Positions 31,220 to 42,100 are shown, counted from the first letter of the stretch. The stretch: DNA of 53,161 nt from Bacteroidales bacterium (GCA_017449975.1 JAFSYK010000068.1:1-53161), one strand, 5' to 3'. Program-made: numbers and translations. Notes: generated by a model not told the origin, from the letters alone.

Positions 31220-31790
31220 ATGTCAACGTACAGATGGGCGCCGACATACACTACTGGTGCCATTGACAAAGCCCTGCAATAATACCTATCTCTCCCACGA
31301 CCGCACGGCCGAGAAAATCTTTTCCAATGATATCAGCACCTGGAAGAACCTTGGCAACTCCGAGTTTATCGACAGGGTGGGGGACTGTTTTGCTGCAATC
31401 AATACCATTGAAGAATACTGGAATGGCATGGCAGACGATGTAGAGGCTTTGGTGAAGAAAATCACCACCCACCCCAACGAGTATGAGGGAGCTACCACCG
31501 GCGCCAAGCTGATACGCAACAAGGAGATGCGCGTCTATATCGCCAACGTGCACAACAGCCGCGGCTGGCTGAAATATACAGCCGCCAGCCTGCGCCACAA
31601 CAATCGCTACAATATGCGCGCCATCGGCATCTCGGAAGAGGAGGTGATGGAGTTTACCGATTCCCGTAATTGGGAAGATGTGAGCAATGAGGATGCTCCG
31701 AAAAGCGATGATTTCTACACGCGTGCACTTAAGCCCGACAGCGCAACGGGCATCTGGAAGGATATCAACGAAATGCTGCTGAAGCGGTAA
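31220..31790 (+). pseudogene. Orphan hypothetical gene, probably frameshifted near its start
   Basis: The main frame (31257-31790, 177 codons) has no ATG until about residue 58 and opens with a GTG lacking any context. In another frame an ATG at 31220 gives MSTYRWAPTYTTGAIDKALQ and stops at 31280. Joining the two with a one-base shift near 31280 would yield a continuous protein of about 190 aa (ALQ followed by TYLSHDRTAEKIF). The body has FIDRVGDCFAAINTIEEYWN, IANVHNSRGWLKYTAASLRH and a polar C-terminus. I do not recognise the family. Either a real frameshift or an assembly error would explain this. It is convergent with nadB. Confidence 0.5.
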
Positions 31791-31841
31791 AATCCTGTTT
31801 AGAATCCACAGGACAGCCGGTAGCGTCGCTGCAAGGCCGTT

Positions 31842-33410
31842 TTACTTCACCAAATCGATGGAGTAGTGCAGACCGCGGTTCTCGCGGCGTGCCATGGCCT
31901 GCTTGGTGATGAGGTAGGCGCAGGCGATGAGGTTGCGCAGTTCCGACAGCTCCTCGGTGAGCACGCTGCGGTTGTAGAGGTCCTCCGTCTCTCGGAAGAT
32001 GAGGTTCAGACGGTCGAAGGCACGGCGCAGGCGCAGGTCGCTGCGCACGATGCCTACGTAGTTCGACATAATCTCCTGCAGCTCTTTCTTGGTCTGGGTG
32101 ATAAGCACCATCTCTTCGTTCAGCACCATGCCCTCGGCGTTCCAGTCGGGAATCTTGTCCTTGGGCGTGTTCGGCGTATGCTGGGTAATCTGTTTGATGG
32201 CATCCATGGCGGCGTTGTGGGCGTAAACCACAGCCTCGAGCAGCGAGTTGCTGGCCAGTCGGTTGCCGCCGTGCAGGCCGGTGCACGAACATTCGCCGGC
32301 GGCGTAGAGGTGACGGATGCTGCTCTCGCCGTTGCGGTCCACCTTGATGCCGCCGCACTGGTAGTGGGCGGCCGGACGGATGGGTATCATGTCTTTGGTG
32401 ATGTTGATGCCCAGCTCCAGACATTTGGCATAGATGGTGGGGAAGCCGTTGATGAGGTTGTCGCGACCGATGCCGCGGGCGTCAAGATAGAGGTGGTCGA
32501 CGCCGGCCAGCTTCATCTCGTTGTCGATGGCGCGGGCCACAATGTCGCGGGGCGCCAGCGACAGCCGCTTGTCGTATTTCTGCATGAATTCGCGCCCCTG
32601 CTTGTCTTTCAGTATGGCGCCGGCGCCGCGCATGGCCTCGGTGATGAGGAAGGCGGGTTTCTCGGCGGGGTTGTAGAGACTGGTGGGGTGGAACTGCATA
32701 AATTCCATATCTTGCAGCACGCCGCGCGCGCGGTGTACCATGGCCACGCCGTCGCCGGTGGAGATGATGGGCGTGGTGGTGGTGGTGTAAACGTTGCCCA
32801 TGCCGCCGGTGGCCAGCAGGGTGACTTTAGCCAGATAGGTGTCGATGCGGTTGGTGCGGCAGTCCAGCGCGTAGACGCCATAGCATTCGATGCCCGGTGT
32901 GTGCTTGGTGACCCGCTGACCCAGGTGGTGCTGGGTGATGATGTCGATGGCAAACTGGTGCTCTTTGACCTCGATGTTGGGGTGGTCGTGGACGGCCTGC
33001 AGCAGTCCGCGCTCAATCTCGGCACCGGTGTTGTCTTTGTGGTGCAGGATGCGATACTCCGAGTGTCCGCCCTCGCGGTGCAGGTCGAAGCGGTCGCCCT
33101 CGCTGCGGTCAAAGTTGACACCGTAGTGTACCAGTTCGGCAATGCGCTCGGGGGCTTCGCGGATGGTCATCTCCACCACCTCGCGGTCGCAGATGCCATC
33201 GCCGGCCACCAATGTGTCCTGGATGTGTTTTTCAAAACTGTCGGAGTCGTACATCACGGCGGCGATGCCACCCTGTGCATAGCGCGTCGAACCCTCGGAG
33301 GCTTCGGCCTTGGTCAGGATGCATACCTTGCCGTAGTCGGCTACTTTAAGCGCAAAGCTCAGTCCGGCGATACCCGAACCGATGATGAGAAAATCTACTT
33401 CGTGACGCAT
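31842..33410 (-). CDS. nadB: L-aspartate oxidase
   Basis: A 522-aa FAD enzyme. The dinucleotide fold FLIIGSGIAGLSFALKVADY is at residues 7-26, followed by STRYAQGGIAAVM (substrate and FAD contact), RFDLHREGGHSEYRILHHKD, and the flavin-proximal MQFHPTSLYNP. The signature IRPAAHYQCGGIKVD with ECSCTGLHGGNRLASNSLLE identifies NadB. It oxidises aspartate to iminoaspartate, the first step of NAD biosynthesis. nadA and nadC are not adjacent. ATG 33410 fits the family start. The upstream gene ends 2 bases before it, so these are cotranscribed. Confidence 0.95.
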   Translation of the reverse strand: MRHEVDFLIIGSGIAGLSFALKVADYGKVCILTKAEASEGSTRYAQGGIAAVMYDSDSFEKHIQDTLVAGDGICDREVVEMTIREAPERIAELVHYGVNFDRSEGDRFDLHREGGHSEYRILHHKDNTGAEIERGLLQAVHDHPNIEVKEHQFAIDIITQHHLGQRVTKHTPGIECYGVYALDCRTNRIDTYLAKVTLLATGGMGNVYTTTTTPIISTGDGVAMVHRARGVLQDMEFMQFHPTSLYNPAEKPAFLITEAMRGAGAILKDKQGREFMQKYDKRLSLAPRDIVARAIDNEMKLAGVDHLYLDARGIGRDNLINGFPTIYAKCLELGINITKDMIPIRPAAHYQCGGIKVDRNGESSIRHLYAAGECSCTGLHGGNRLASNSLLEAVVYAHNAAMDAIKQITQHTPNTPKDKIPDWNAEGMVLNEEMVLITQTKKELQEIMSNYVGIVRSDLRLRRAFDRLNLIFRETEDLYNRSVLTEELSELRNLIACAYLITKQAMARRENRGLHYSIDLVK

Positions 33411-33412
33411 GA

Positions 33413-33868
33413 TTATAACATCGTTGCCGCAGCAACACCGGCGGCAATGCCACCCAGTAGGCACAGCACTACCAAGGAGAGGACGACGATGGTTACAATG
33501 CCGGTGAATTTCCAATAAGATTTGGTGTTACGGGCAAACTCAACCATTTTGCTGTTGTCGTGTAGCGCCACGGCGGCTTTGCCTGCCTTGGCGGCACGCA
33601 GGATAAAGATAGTGGGGAAGATGCTGATGATAGCGGAGATAATGTAGATGATACCCACAATGATGCCGACGCCTGGAAGGGCAGCGCCCGTGAGCTGACT
33701 GTGGCTTATGCTGCCCAGTGCGGTGCCGGTGACGATGCTTGCCACACCGCCAAGTACCAGAAATGCAATGGAGATAATCATGACAATACCAAGGAATTTC
33801 ATCCACTTGCACGTGGAGCTGATGTACTTGGCACTCTGCATCTGAAGGGTAAGATTCGGTTCGTCCAT
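33413..33868 (-). CDS. DUF5362-like four-helix membrane protein
   Basis: A 151-aa protein with a hydrophilic N-terminus (MDEPNLTLQMQSAKYISSTC) followed by about four hydrophobic segments: FLGIVMIISIAFLVLGGVAS, GVGIIVGIIYIISAIISIF, then after a charged ARNTKSYWKFTG stretch a last IVTIVVLSLVVLCLLGGIA. This layout and size match the Bacteroidota DUF5362 family by recognition; function is unknown. ATG 33868 is preferred because the longer frame overlaps the promoter and the opposite rpsO start region. It lies in an operon with nadB. Confidence 0.68.
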   Translation of the reverse strand: MDEPNLTLQMQSAKYISSTCKWMKFLGIVMIISIAFLVLGGVASIVTGTALGSISHSQLTGAALPGVGIIVGIIYIISAIISIFPTIFILRAAKAGKAAVALHDNSKMVEFARNTKSYWKFTGIVTIVVLSLVVLCLLGGIAAGVAAATML

Positions 33869-33907
33869 GGTTTGAATTTTTTGCGTTGTAGACGTTATAT
33901 TATGATG

Positions 33908-33915
33908 CAAAGGTA
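33908..33915 (-). promoter_or_regulatory. -7 element (TACCTTTG) of the DUF5362-like gene and nadB
   Basis: Minus-strand TACCTTTG, 39 bases upstream of the ATG at 33868. Confidence 0.7.
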
Positions 33916-34053
33916 TCTCTTTTATTTCATTTCTGCAAATAATCTTGTGCGAAGTGAAAGAATGGTGAAAATAGTTGTTGTTGAAATACAGTAATTTGCG
34001 ATGATTTTGAAAATTTATTTTTCGAAACTTGTCGCTGTTTGGGAAAAAAGTAG

Positions 34054-34061
34054 TACTTTTG
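34054..34061 (+). promoter_or_regulatory. -7 element (TACTTTTG) of rpsO
   Basis: Plus-strand TACTTTTG, 31 bases before the ATG at 34093. Confidence 0.7.
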
Positions 34062-34092
34062 CAACTCGATTTTGAAAACAAACGTTGAAGTT

Positions 34093-34362
34093 ATGTATCT
34101 GACGAAAGAAAAGAAACAGGAAATTTTCGCACAGTATGGTAAGGCTTCTGCCAACACTGGTTCGGCCGAGTCGCAGATTGCCCTTTTCACCTACCGCATA
34201 CAGCATCTCACTGAGTTGATGAAGCAGAATAAGAAAGACCAGGTTAGCGAGCGCGCACTGGTGGGTCTTGTCGGCAAGCGTCGTCGCATGCTCGACTACC
34301 TCAAGGAGACCGATATTATGCGCTATCGTGCGATTATCAAGGAACTGAATTTGAGAAAATAG
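34093..34362 (+). CDS. rpsO: 30S ribosomal protein S15
   Basis: An 89-aa protein, exactly the usual S15 length, starting MYLTKEKKQEIFAQYG. The core SAESQIALFTYRIQHLTELM and LVGLVGKRRRMLDYLKETD are the conserved helices that bind 16S rRNA helices 20-22. An in-frame ATG 7 codons earlier is rejected on length. In many bacteria rpsO is followed by pnp; here a terminator and 15 kb of other genes come between. Confidence 0.97.
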   Translation: MYLTKEKKQEIFAQYGKASANTGSAESQIALFTYRIQHLTELMKQNKKDQVSERALVGLVGKRRRMLDYLKETDIMRYRAIIKELNLRK

Positions 34363-34391
34363 TTTTTCATATTTATTTGGTTATGGTTGGG

Positions 34392-34425
34392 CTAGCCGAA
34401 GTTTTTCTTCGGCTAGTTCTTTTTT
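34392..34425 (+). terminator. Rho-independent terminator of rpsO
   Basis: Perfect 10-bp stem CTAGCCGAAG (34392-34401) with loop TTTTT and its complement (34407-34416), followed by TTCTTTTTT. Confidence 0.93.
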
Positions 34426-34541
34426 GTATCCATCGCCCGCAGCTTGTGAAACGGTGGGGTTTGCGTGCCTGTTTCATCGCTACGCACATCTTGTTTTGCA
34501 GTTTTTTCAATACGCACTCCCTATATTTAATTTAATTATAT

Positions 34542-34646
34542 TATCTTTGTACTTTCTTTTTGCCGGTTTTAGATGCCCTCCGAAGGAGATAGATATTTTG
34601 GGGATTAGCGGTTGTAGAGTGGTTTCTCGGGGCGGCGCAGCCGCCC
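34542..34646 (+). promoter_or_regulatory. Promoter and leader element, copy 1 (before PfkB kinase)
   Basis: The -7 element TATCTTTG (34542-34549) begins a 53-bp block ending in CCGAAGGAGATAGAT (34580-34594). The block aligns without gaps to 49358-49410 upstream of pnp at about 44 of 53 positions. A hairpin GGGCGGC, loop GCA, GCCGCCC (34630-34646) follows, preceded by TCTCGG, as in the pnp copy. The kinase start is 168 bases after the shared block. The rest of the gap 34426-34761 shows no gene. Confidence 0.65.
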
Positions 34647-34761
34647 GTAAGCAAGCGGAGCCGCAAGCAGCGGTTTCTCAGCTGGTGCCTTATTGAAGGA
34701 AATCACCCAAATACTAAAAAGGCTGGGATTTCGTTTTTAATGCATTAAAAGATGCAGCTTT

Positions 34762-35655
34762 ATGACCCCTACACGTGTAATCGGTATCGGAGAGACGGTG
34801 CTGGACATCCTTTTCAAGGACGACCAGCCGCAAAAAGCCGTGCCCGGCGGCTCGACATTCAACAGCATCGTTTCGCTCGGGCGCGCCGGAGTGAACTGCG
34901 CCATGGTGACGGAAGTGGGCGGCGACCATGTGGGCGACCTCACCTGCCGCTTCCTGCGCGACAATGGAGTCTCGACGGAATATGTCTGCCGCCACGAGCA
35001 GATGAAGTCGCATGTCTCGCTGGCGTTCCTCGACGAGCACAACGACGCTCAGTATGTCTTCTATAAAGACCATGCCTCGGCGACGCTCGACGGCAAGTTG
35101 CCGGAGTTCACACGCGACGATGTGGTGCTCTTCGGCTCTTTCTTCGCCATCAATCCCGCCATCCGACCCGTCGTAGGCGCCCTGCTACGGGCGGCGCGTG
35201 AGGCGGGGGCATGGCTCTACTACGATGTCAACTTCCGCAAGAACCATATCGCCGACCTGCCCGCCACCCTGCCCCATATCGAGGAGAATATGCGTCTGGC
35301 CGATGTGGTGCGCGGCTCGACGGAGGACTTCGGCTATCTCTACGGCCTGCACGACGGCGACGCCGTCTACCGGCGGGTGGGCCCCCTCTGCCACACGCTG
35401 ATACTCACCGACGGCGCGGGACCGATACGCCTCTACACGTCCGAAGGGTGCGAGCGTTATCCCGTAGCGGCGATAGAGACCGTCAGCACCGTCGGCGCCG
35501 GCGACAACTTCAACGCCGGCTACATCTACGCCCTGATGCGGGGCATAAACACTCCAGCGCTGCGCATCGAGATGGCGCAGCGCTGGAGTCAGGATGTCTG
35601 TCGACAGATAGGCAACAATATCAGCGACGCGCTGGTCGCCTCGCTTGCTGTCTGA
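34762..35655 (+). CDS. PfkB family carbohydrate kinase (fructokinase-like)
   Basis: A 297-aa ribokinase-fold protein. The N-terminal substrate signature IGIGETVLDILFKDDQPQKA leads to GGSTFNSIVSLGRAG (PfkB signature 1 region). The C-terminal ATP/anion-hole motif VSTVGAGDNFNAGYIYAL has the catalytic Asp. The middle YYDVNFRKNHI and VRGSTEDFGYLYG match fructokinase-like members. It phosphorylates a sugar with ATP in the cytoplasm; which sugar is not visible. It stands alone, convergent with the lipoprotein gene at 35699. The leader is long and structured, so post-transcriptional control is plausible. Confidence 0.9.
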   Translation: MTPTRVIGIGETVLDILFKDDQPQKAVPGGSTFNSIVSLGRAGVNCAMVTEVGGDHVGDLTCRFLRDNGVSTEYVCRHEQMKSHVSLAFLDEHNDAQYVFYKDHASATLDGKLPEFTRDDVVLFGSFFAINPAIRPVVGALLRAAREAGAWLYYDVNFRKNHIADLPATLPHIEENMRLADVVRGSTEDFGYLYGLHDGDAVYRRVGPLCHTLILTDGAGPIRLYTSEGCERYPVAAIETVSTVGAGDNFNAGYIYALMRGINTPALRIEMAQRWSQDVCRQIGNNISDALVASLAV

Positions 35656-35698
35656 TCAGGCTACTAAAGGGAGAGGGATAAATATTTTTTTGCTATTG

Positions 35699-36181
35699 CT
35701 ATTTGATGTCCTTGGAAAAGACCACGAGAAGGGGATTGTTGACGGTCCCCTGCTGACTGCCGTTACAGAAGGAGAAGACGGCATCGGAACGGAAGATGTT
35801 GTGGTAGTAAGAGGAGTAGTAACGCAGCGTGATGTCGTCCCCGTCATGCTGTGGGGGTACGATGAAGAGGAAGAAGAGCGGGCCTGAAGGGTTGGCGAGG
35901 CCGACGCACTCATCGCCGACGAAGGCGGCGACACGGTCGGCAGTGTCAATCGTCCAAAGGCTGTCTCTACCCTGCAGGTCGACACCGATGACAGCAGTCA
36001 TGCTGGTGGTATAGTCGTAGTCCGTGCTGACGCTCCAGGCGGGGTCTGTGATATCGCCGAACATCGGGTCCGGCACCGTGTCTGGCACAACGGCATTGCC
36101 GCCCTCTTCCTTGCCGCAAGAGGCAAGGAAGAGAAAGACGGAAATCAGGGTTATTCCTATGGTCAAAAAATTGCGTTTCAT
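35699..36181 (-). CDS. Small surface lipoprotein with VAAFVG module
   Basis: A 160-aa protein with signal peptide and lipobox (GITLISVFLFLASCGKEE). It continues with an acidic/proline spacer (VVPDTVPDPMFGDITDP) and a beta-rich module containing DRVAAFVGDECVGLANP and DDITLRYYSSYYHNIF. That segment resembles DIVAAMIGNDIVGMANV plus VKFRLWQASTGRIYSL in the giant protein encoded just upstream, so both proteins share this module. The start overlaps the giant gene's stop (ATGA), indicating translational coupling. A perfect 12-bp inverted repeat (36104-36133) lies in the codons just after the lipobox. Function unknown; probably a partner at the cell surface. Confidence 0.75.
   Translation of the reverse strand: MKRNFLTIGITLISVFLFLASCGKEEGGNAVVPDTVPDPMFGDITDPAWSVSTDYDYTTSMTAVIGVDLQGRDSLWTIDTADRVAAFVGDECVGLANPSGPLFFLFIVPPQHDGDDITLRYYSSYYHNIFRSDAVFSFCNGSQQGTVNNPLLVVFSKDIK
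36104..36133 (-). other. Perfect 12-bp inverted repeat in the lipoprotein coding start
   Basis: CTCTTCCTTGCC (36104-36115), 6-base loop, complement (36122-36133). It lies about 48-77 bases into the coding sequence. Confidence 0.75.
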
Positions 36182-39100
36182 TTCTTTATCAGTTTAATGG
36201 TGGTTATTGTTCCTTTATTGTTTACCGTAGCGAAGTAGACACCTGCGGGAATGTCAGCTGGTGTCCAGCGGGTCGTCGTGATGCGGTCGATGAGCACACC
36301 ATCGATATTATAGATGGTGATGGAGAAACCATCGCCCCAACCCTCGGCGCTCATGAAGTCCACGCGGTCTGTGAAGGGTATCGGGTAGGCGGTGACCTTT
36401 GAAGTGAGAGCAGAAAGGACGACTGGGTTGGCAAGAGTGCCCAGGTGCCGGTTGCCTGTGGCGACTATGGGTTCCTGAGCCCGCAATTCCTTCTGCATGC
36501 CGTCTTGTTCGAGGAGGAACGCCACATCGCCCGCATGGTCGGTACCGAGGGTGAGGAAGTAGAGCGTGTCTCCATCGACAAACATTGGTTCTGCGACACC
36601 GACATTCTCGCCAGCCACGAAAGCGCGTAAGGGCAAAGTGTTGCTCATTCCCTCAATCCGAGCGATGATGGTCATGTTGGTGGCAGGGCGGAAAGGCTGG
36701 TCGGACGGGTCGGACACGTCGGACCTGTCGCCCTTGCTGCTGCGCGAGGGACGGAAGGTGAAGTTCACCGTGCCGTCGGCCTGGCGGTGCAACAGGTACC
36801 CATGGCCGGGCGTGAGCGCCTTCAGCGAACCTTCCCAGCGCTCATTCTCCGAATAGACGGCGAAAGCGGTCTGCGACTTGATGATGTCGCCAACGCTCAC
36901 ATGCTCGATGTAGTCGGCCATCGCGTTGGTGATGTTCTCGGTGCTGCTGAGCAGATAAGGGAAGGCGTTCCAACCTTGGTGCAGGGGGATGGTGCGGTCG
37001 GCCTCCGAGGAGAGGCGACGGCCCGCCAACTGCGTGTTGAAGTGGAATTCGCCCGTGCGCATCATGTACATCTGCTTATGATCCAGTCTCGTGAGCGTGC
37101 CCACCCACTGATCGCCGTCCCATTCAGCAAACTGCAGCGTGGCGACGCTCTTTAGCTGGTCCTCCTCATCCCACGGCGTGGCATTGTAGAGAAGGTCGCC
37201 GATGGCACTGTTGGCGTCGGGCTTCAGGTAGAACGAAATCCAGTTCCAACCCTCCATGATGTCAAGGTTCTGCACCTCGTTGGCCGAGGTGGAGAGGAGG
37301 ACGGGGGCCGACGGCGGCAGTCCCACCATGTTGTCGGTATGGTAGGTGACGGCCGTCGAGCTACTCAGGCTGTAGATGCGGCCTGTCGAAGCCTGCCACA
37401 AGCGGAACTTGACCGGCATATTCTCCAGCACTTCTGAGCCGTAGATGGTCATATAGAGGTAGCTCGTGCCAGCCTCGCCGTTGAAGTCGACATTCGCCAT
37501 ACCGACGATGTCATTGCCTATCATGGCGGCGACGATGTCGTTGGGGTCGCTGTCGTAGACACCGTCCACCATCACCTGTCCACGCAGCGTCATCTGACGT
37601 TCGTAACCATTGGGGTTCGCATCGCCCCACGGGCAGAAGGCCTTGATTTCGACCATTATCTTCAGAGGCTCACTGAGGCCGTCCTCGTCGGTGAGGTAGA
37701 CAATCTCGGAATAGATGCCCACGGGGAGGTTGTGGTCGACGGTGAAGCGCACCGGGATAATCTCCTGCGGGTTGATGCTGCCGTAGCTCTGGTTAACGGT
37801 GAGCCAGTCGGGCAGGCCGTCGATGGTGTACTGGTGGCGTCGGCCGCTGATGTTCAGAATGTCGGTCGTGAGCTCGAAGTCGTTGACCGAAGTCTCGTAC
37901 AAGGAGGCTTCCATATGGTTTACACCCCAGAGAAGGACATTCTTGTTCACATACACCTGCCACATGGTGGGACTCACGGTGCGGTTGCCGTTGAGGTCCT
38001 CGACGTTGCGTACGGTGATGTAGATGTTGTTCTTGTTGATTTCACGGTCCTGCATATTGAGGTTGATGAGCAGCTCGTCGTTGTTGAAGCTCCAGTCGAA
38101 GTTCATCTTGGTCAGCAGGCCACGCTCGCGCACTGGTGCGATGTCCTCGTCGGTGGCGAAGAGGGCGTTGAGGGTGTCGAAGCCCGGAGACAGTGTCAAG
38201 GGTTGAATCTTTTCCACCACGGTACCGTCGGTGGTACGGAATATCTTGCGGTTGTTGATGGAGAAGTGCTCTTCCATGATGCCGTTGCTGTTCTCCACCT
38301 GTTCGCTGAAGGGCAGCCAGGCCACGAGGCCCATCTCGTCGCCGTAGGGGGCGAGGTTATCGTAGGCTTCCACCAGACTCTTAGGCAACGCCTGCTCGAA
38401 GAGCACCAGCTCGTCGATGCTGCCGCGCAGCACCGAGCGGTTCCAGGCACCGCCAATCAGCATGTCGCCACTCAGGCCGCTGAGCGTGTCGGTGGCGAAG
38501 GTATTCATCAGGTTGCCGTCGACATAGACGGCGGCATTGTTCAGCGTGCGGTTCACCGTCAGCACATAGTGGTGCCAGCTGCCGTCGGCGAAGGTGCCGG
38601 TGGCCTGTTGCATCAGGTTGCCGTTACGGAAGCGCAGGCGTCCGTTCTCGATGGCTATCAGTGTGCCGTCGAATCCGTCCACGCCCTGGTAACCGCGCTG
38701 GCGCCAGCCCGCCGAGAAGAGCGGCACGTTATACTCCGTGGTGCGGAACCAGAACATCAGGGTGTAGTCATGAATGTTGGAACGCGAGAGGATGTTCTGG
38801 TCGAGGCTCACGGCCTGTGTGCCGTCGAGGTGGAGGGCGAAGCCTGCGGGAGTGGTCCAGGCGAAGCCGTGGAGCGAAAGTGTCGAGCCGCTGGCCTTGT
38901 CGGCGCAGCTGGTGCCACGACCCTCGTTCATGGGATAGTAGGCCGCCAGTTTGCGCTCGTAGCCCGTCAGGCGTCGCTCGTGGGTCTCCGCGATGTCGGC
39001 CTGGCTCATGGCCTTGAGCCACACACGTGCCTCCAGCATGTTGCCGCGGAAGCCGTGGCCGAAGACCAGCGGGGCGCTCTGGGAGTTAAGAGTTAAAAGA

Positions 39101-42100
39101 TAAGAGCTAAGAGTGGTATCGGCACTGGTGGCGGGGTCGGTCACCTCCTCGGTGCCGGCGAAGAAGCGCACCCTGCTCTCGTCAAGGTCGACCACCATCA
39201 CCATGCGGCGGAAGTCGGTGAGGGGCTCCAGACGCTTCGAGTGTACATAGCTGTCACCCACATAGGCGTACATGCGGCAGCTGTCGCCATCGGGCTCCAG
39301 GCCAAAGGAGATGCCGCCGGTGGGCGTGGTGTGGCCGAAAAGTTCCATATTGCCGCTGGGCAGAGCCGTGTAGGGCTTGGCCATGAGGTCGATGCTGAAC
39401 GACTTGTCGGCCAGCACGCGTGTCACCGCACTGGAGGCACCGCAGCTCGGCGTGCCGTCGAAGTAGAGCGAGGTGCCGGTCGAGATGCGTCCGCTCGAGT
39501 TGGTGACGCCCAGCAGCTGGAAGTTATTGTCCTCGTCGAGGTAGTTGCCCGCGATGGGCTCGTTGAAGCGCAGCTTGATGTTGTCGGCCACGCCGAGTAT
39601 GCCGTAGGCTGGCTCGGGCTGGCCGAAGACACGCGGACAGCGCGTGTCCTTGATGCCGCTGAAGACCTCGCTCGACTTGGTGATGAAGCCCGAGCCATGG
39701 CGACAGAAGCTCACGGCACGCAGGTCGTAGTGCTGCTCTATCGGGTCGCGCTCGCCGTAGAAGTGGATGTTGTCGATGCGGCCGCCGGTAATCATGGCTT
39801 TGTTGCCGCTGGCCATGCTGTAGAGCAAGCTGTCGGCATAGTAGGAGCAGAGGGTCACCCATTCGTCGACGCTCTGTGTCGACAACTTGTACTGGAACTC
39901 GATGTGGTCGAAGTTGCGGTAGTTGACGTCGAAGTCCTTGATGCCCACCGGCAGGTAGTAGCCCGTGGAGTCCTGCGGCGAAAGGGTGTTGAGCACCCAG
40001 TTGTCGTGCACCTGGTCGAGGCTCACGTCGCAACTCACCGGCATGAAGTGTACCGAGAACTGGGCCTTGCCTTTGGTCGAGGCGATGCAGGTCGACTGAA
40101 ACTCGATAATGAGGTCCTCGAAGTCGTAGCCGTCGCCGGCATAGACCTCCATGGTCTTGGTAATGACTTGCGAACCAGTAAGGACAATCGTGCGCCCGTC
40201 GGTCAGCGGCATGCCGTCGATGAGGATACGTGCGCCGTGGGGGTTGCTCTGTTCATTCAACTTGAGCTTGAAGGTGATGGGATTGTCCATAGCTGCACCC
40301 ACAGTAGCCTCAAGCTCGTTGTAAAGCTGGATGGTGAACAGGGCGGGACGGTCGACCGGGACGTTGCTGCGCTCATGCACGTTGATGTCCACCTTGGGGT
40401 TCTCTAGCCGCAGCGCACCTGCCGAGAGAGGCGTCTTGGGATGGTAGAACTCGGTGCTGTCGGCCACCTCGCAGGGGCACTTGGCGGCGCCACCGCGCAG
40501 GTAGTAGACCAGCGAGCCGTAGAGGTAGGAGTCGCCGTCATAGTCGTTACCATTGTCAACGAATTCACGCGTGGTGTCCGAGGCCACGTTGAAGGAAAAC
40601 TCGCTGGCGCTCTTCTTCAGGCGGTAGATGCTGACATCCATGTTGCTGTATCTGTCAGGGGCGAGGGTGAAGCCTATCTCGCGGGTGTGCGAGAGACTCC
40701 TCACTGGGTCGCGTCCGAAGTTGAAGTCGATGATGGGCGTCAGAGAGAACTTGGTGGCCGAGCCGGGGGCGTTGACACCGACCAGGAGCGGGTTGATGCC
40801 ATTTTCGCCCTGTGCATTGTTGCGTACTTTCGTAAAAGCGTTTCTGATGAGATTAACGATGGGTTTGGCAAAGGCGTTGGCGATGTTGCCAATAAGGTCG
40901 CCGGTGCCCACACCGAAGCCCGGGTAGTCCCAATAGACGTGGTAGGCATTGCTATAGGAGTAGTTTTCGCTGCGCGAGATGGTGAGGGGGCCGCTGACGG
41001 AATAGGTGGCCACTGAGTCGTGCTGGTGCTGGTGGATGGCAGCCACCTTCTCGGCCTCGTTCTGATACAGGAGCTGGACCCAGTCGGCGATGCGCTTATT
41101 GAGACTGGCCACCTCGTCGGTATAGAGATTCGATGAGCCGGTGGGGCGCATGGGCAGGTAGTAGTCTTCACAGGCCCAGTTTTCGTCGTCGGGGCTGACG
41201 CGGCTCCAATAGACCTGCGTGCCGCGGGCGTCGGCGGTGGCCTGCGCCGTGGCGCTGTCGCAGGTGAGCAGCAGGGCGTCGCGCTGGTGCGTCAACTGCG
41301 GGATGAGGTTGTCGCGGATATGGCTGTGGGTGTAGGCGAAGGTGGAGTTCAGGTAGGGACCCGTCTCCAGCTCGCTGCCGATGACCAGATAGTATTTGTT
41401 GCCGTTGGTGTCCACGCCCTCTCCCACGGTCTGCATGGAGCCGTTGGCACTGCTGCCGCCCAGGGCGCTGTAGGTCACCGAGTCGAGCGGCTGCACGGCA
41501 TCCACGCGGCGGAAGTAGACATTCTGTACCGCGCCGATATAGACATCGGCGTCCTGTCCCACATAGTAGGGGTCGCTACTGGTGCTGATGCGCTCGGCAG
41601 TCTTGAAGGTGTAGTTGCCTTGGTGCTTGTAGTTGTAGCTACTGGTGATAGGTAGGGTAAAGTCGTAGGTAGTGCTAAAATCCATGTTCTGTCCCAAGAA
41701 GGTGCCGGCGCCCATGCCAACGAAGGCACCCATAACGGTCTTGGCCTGTGTGCCGAGGGTGAGACCGAACTCAAGGCCGAACTTGAACTGGAAGTCGTAG
41801 GTGTAGCTGTACGAGTACTCGGCGCCGCTCTCGATGTAGGCGCTGGAGGTGCTTCCCGGCGGGTCGCGCAGCACGTCGAGCAGCTGGATGGTGCCGTGGG
41901 TCGAGGTGATGACGTCGGCGTCGGTCTTGCGGTAGCCGGTGACGTAGCCGCGCACGGCCTGCTGCTCCACAAACTCGCCGTCGCTCTCCACCGACAGGTC
42001 GAGCACACGCTGCACATTGGTGTCGCTACGCACGAAGGATACATAGTCGATGGGGATCGTGAAGTCAGCGCTGCCGAGGGTGTCGAGCTCCTTGCTCATC

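Noticed and set aside
31866-33518. Plus-strand open frame (550 codons) opposite nadB
   Set aside because: Shadow of nadB, which has full FAD and substrate motifs.
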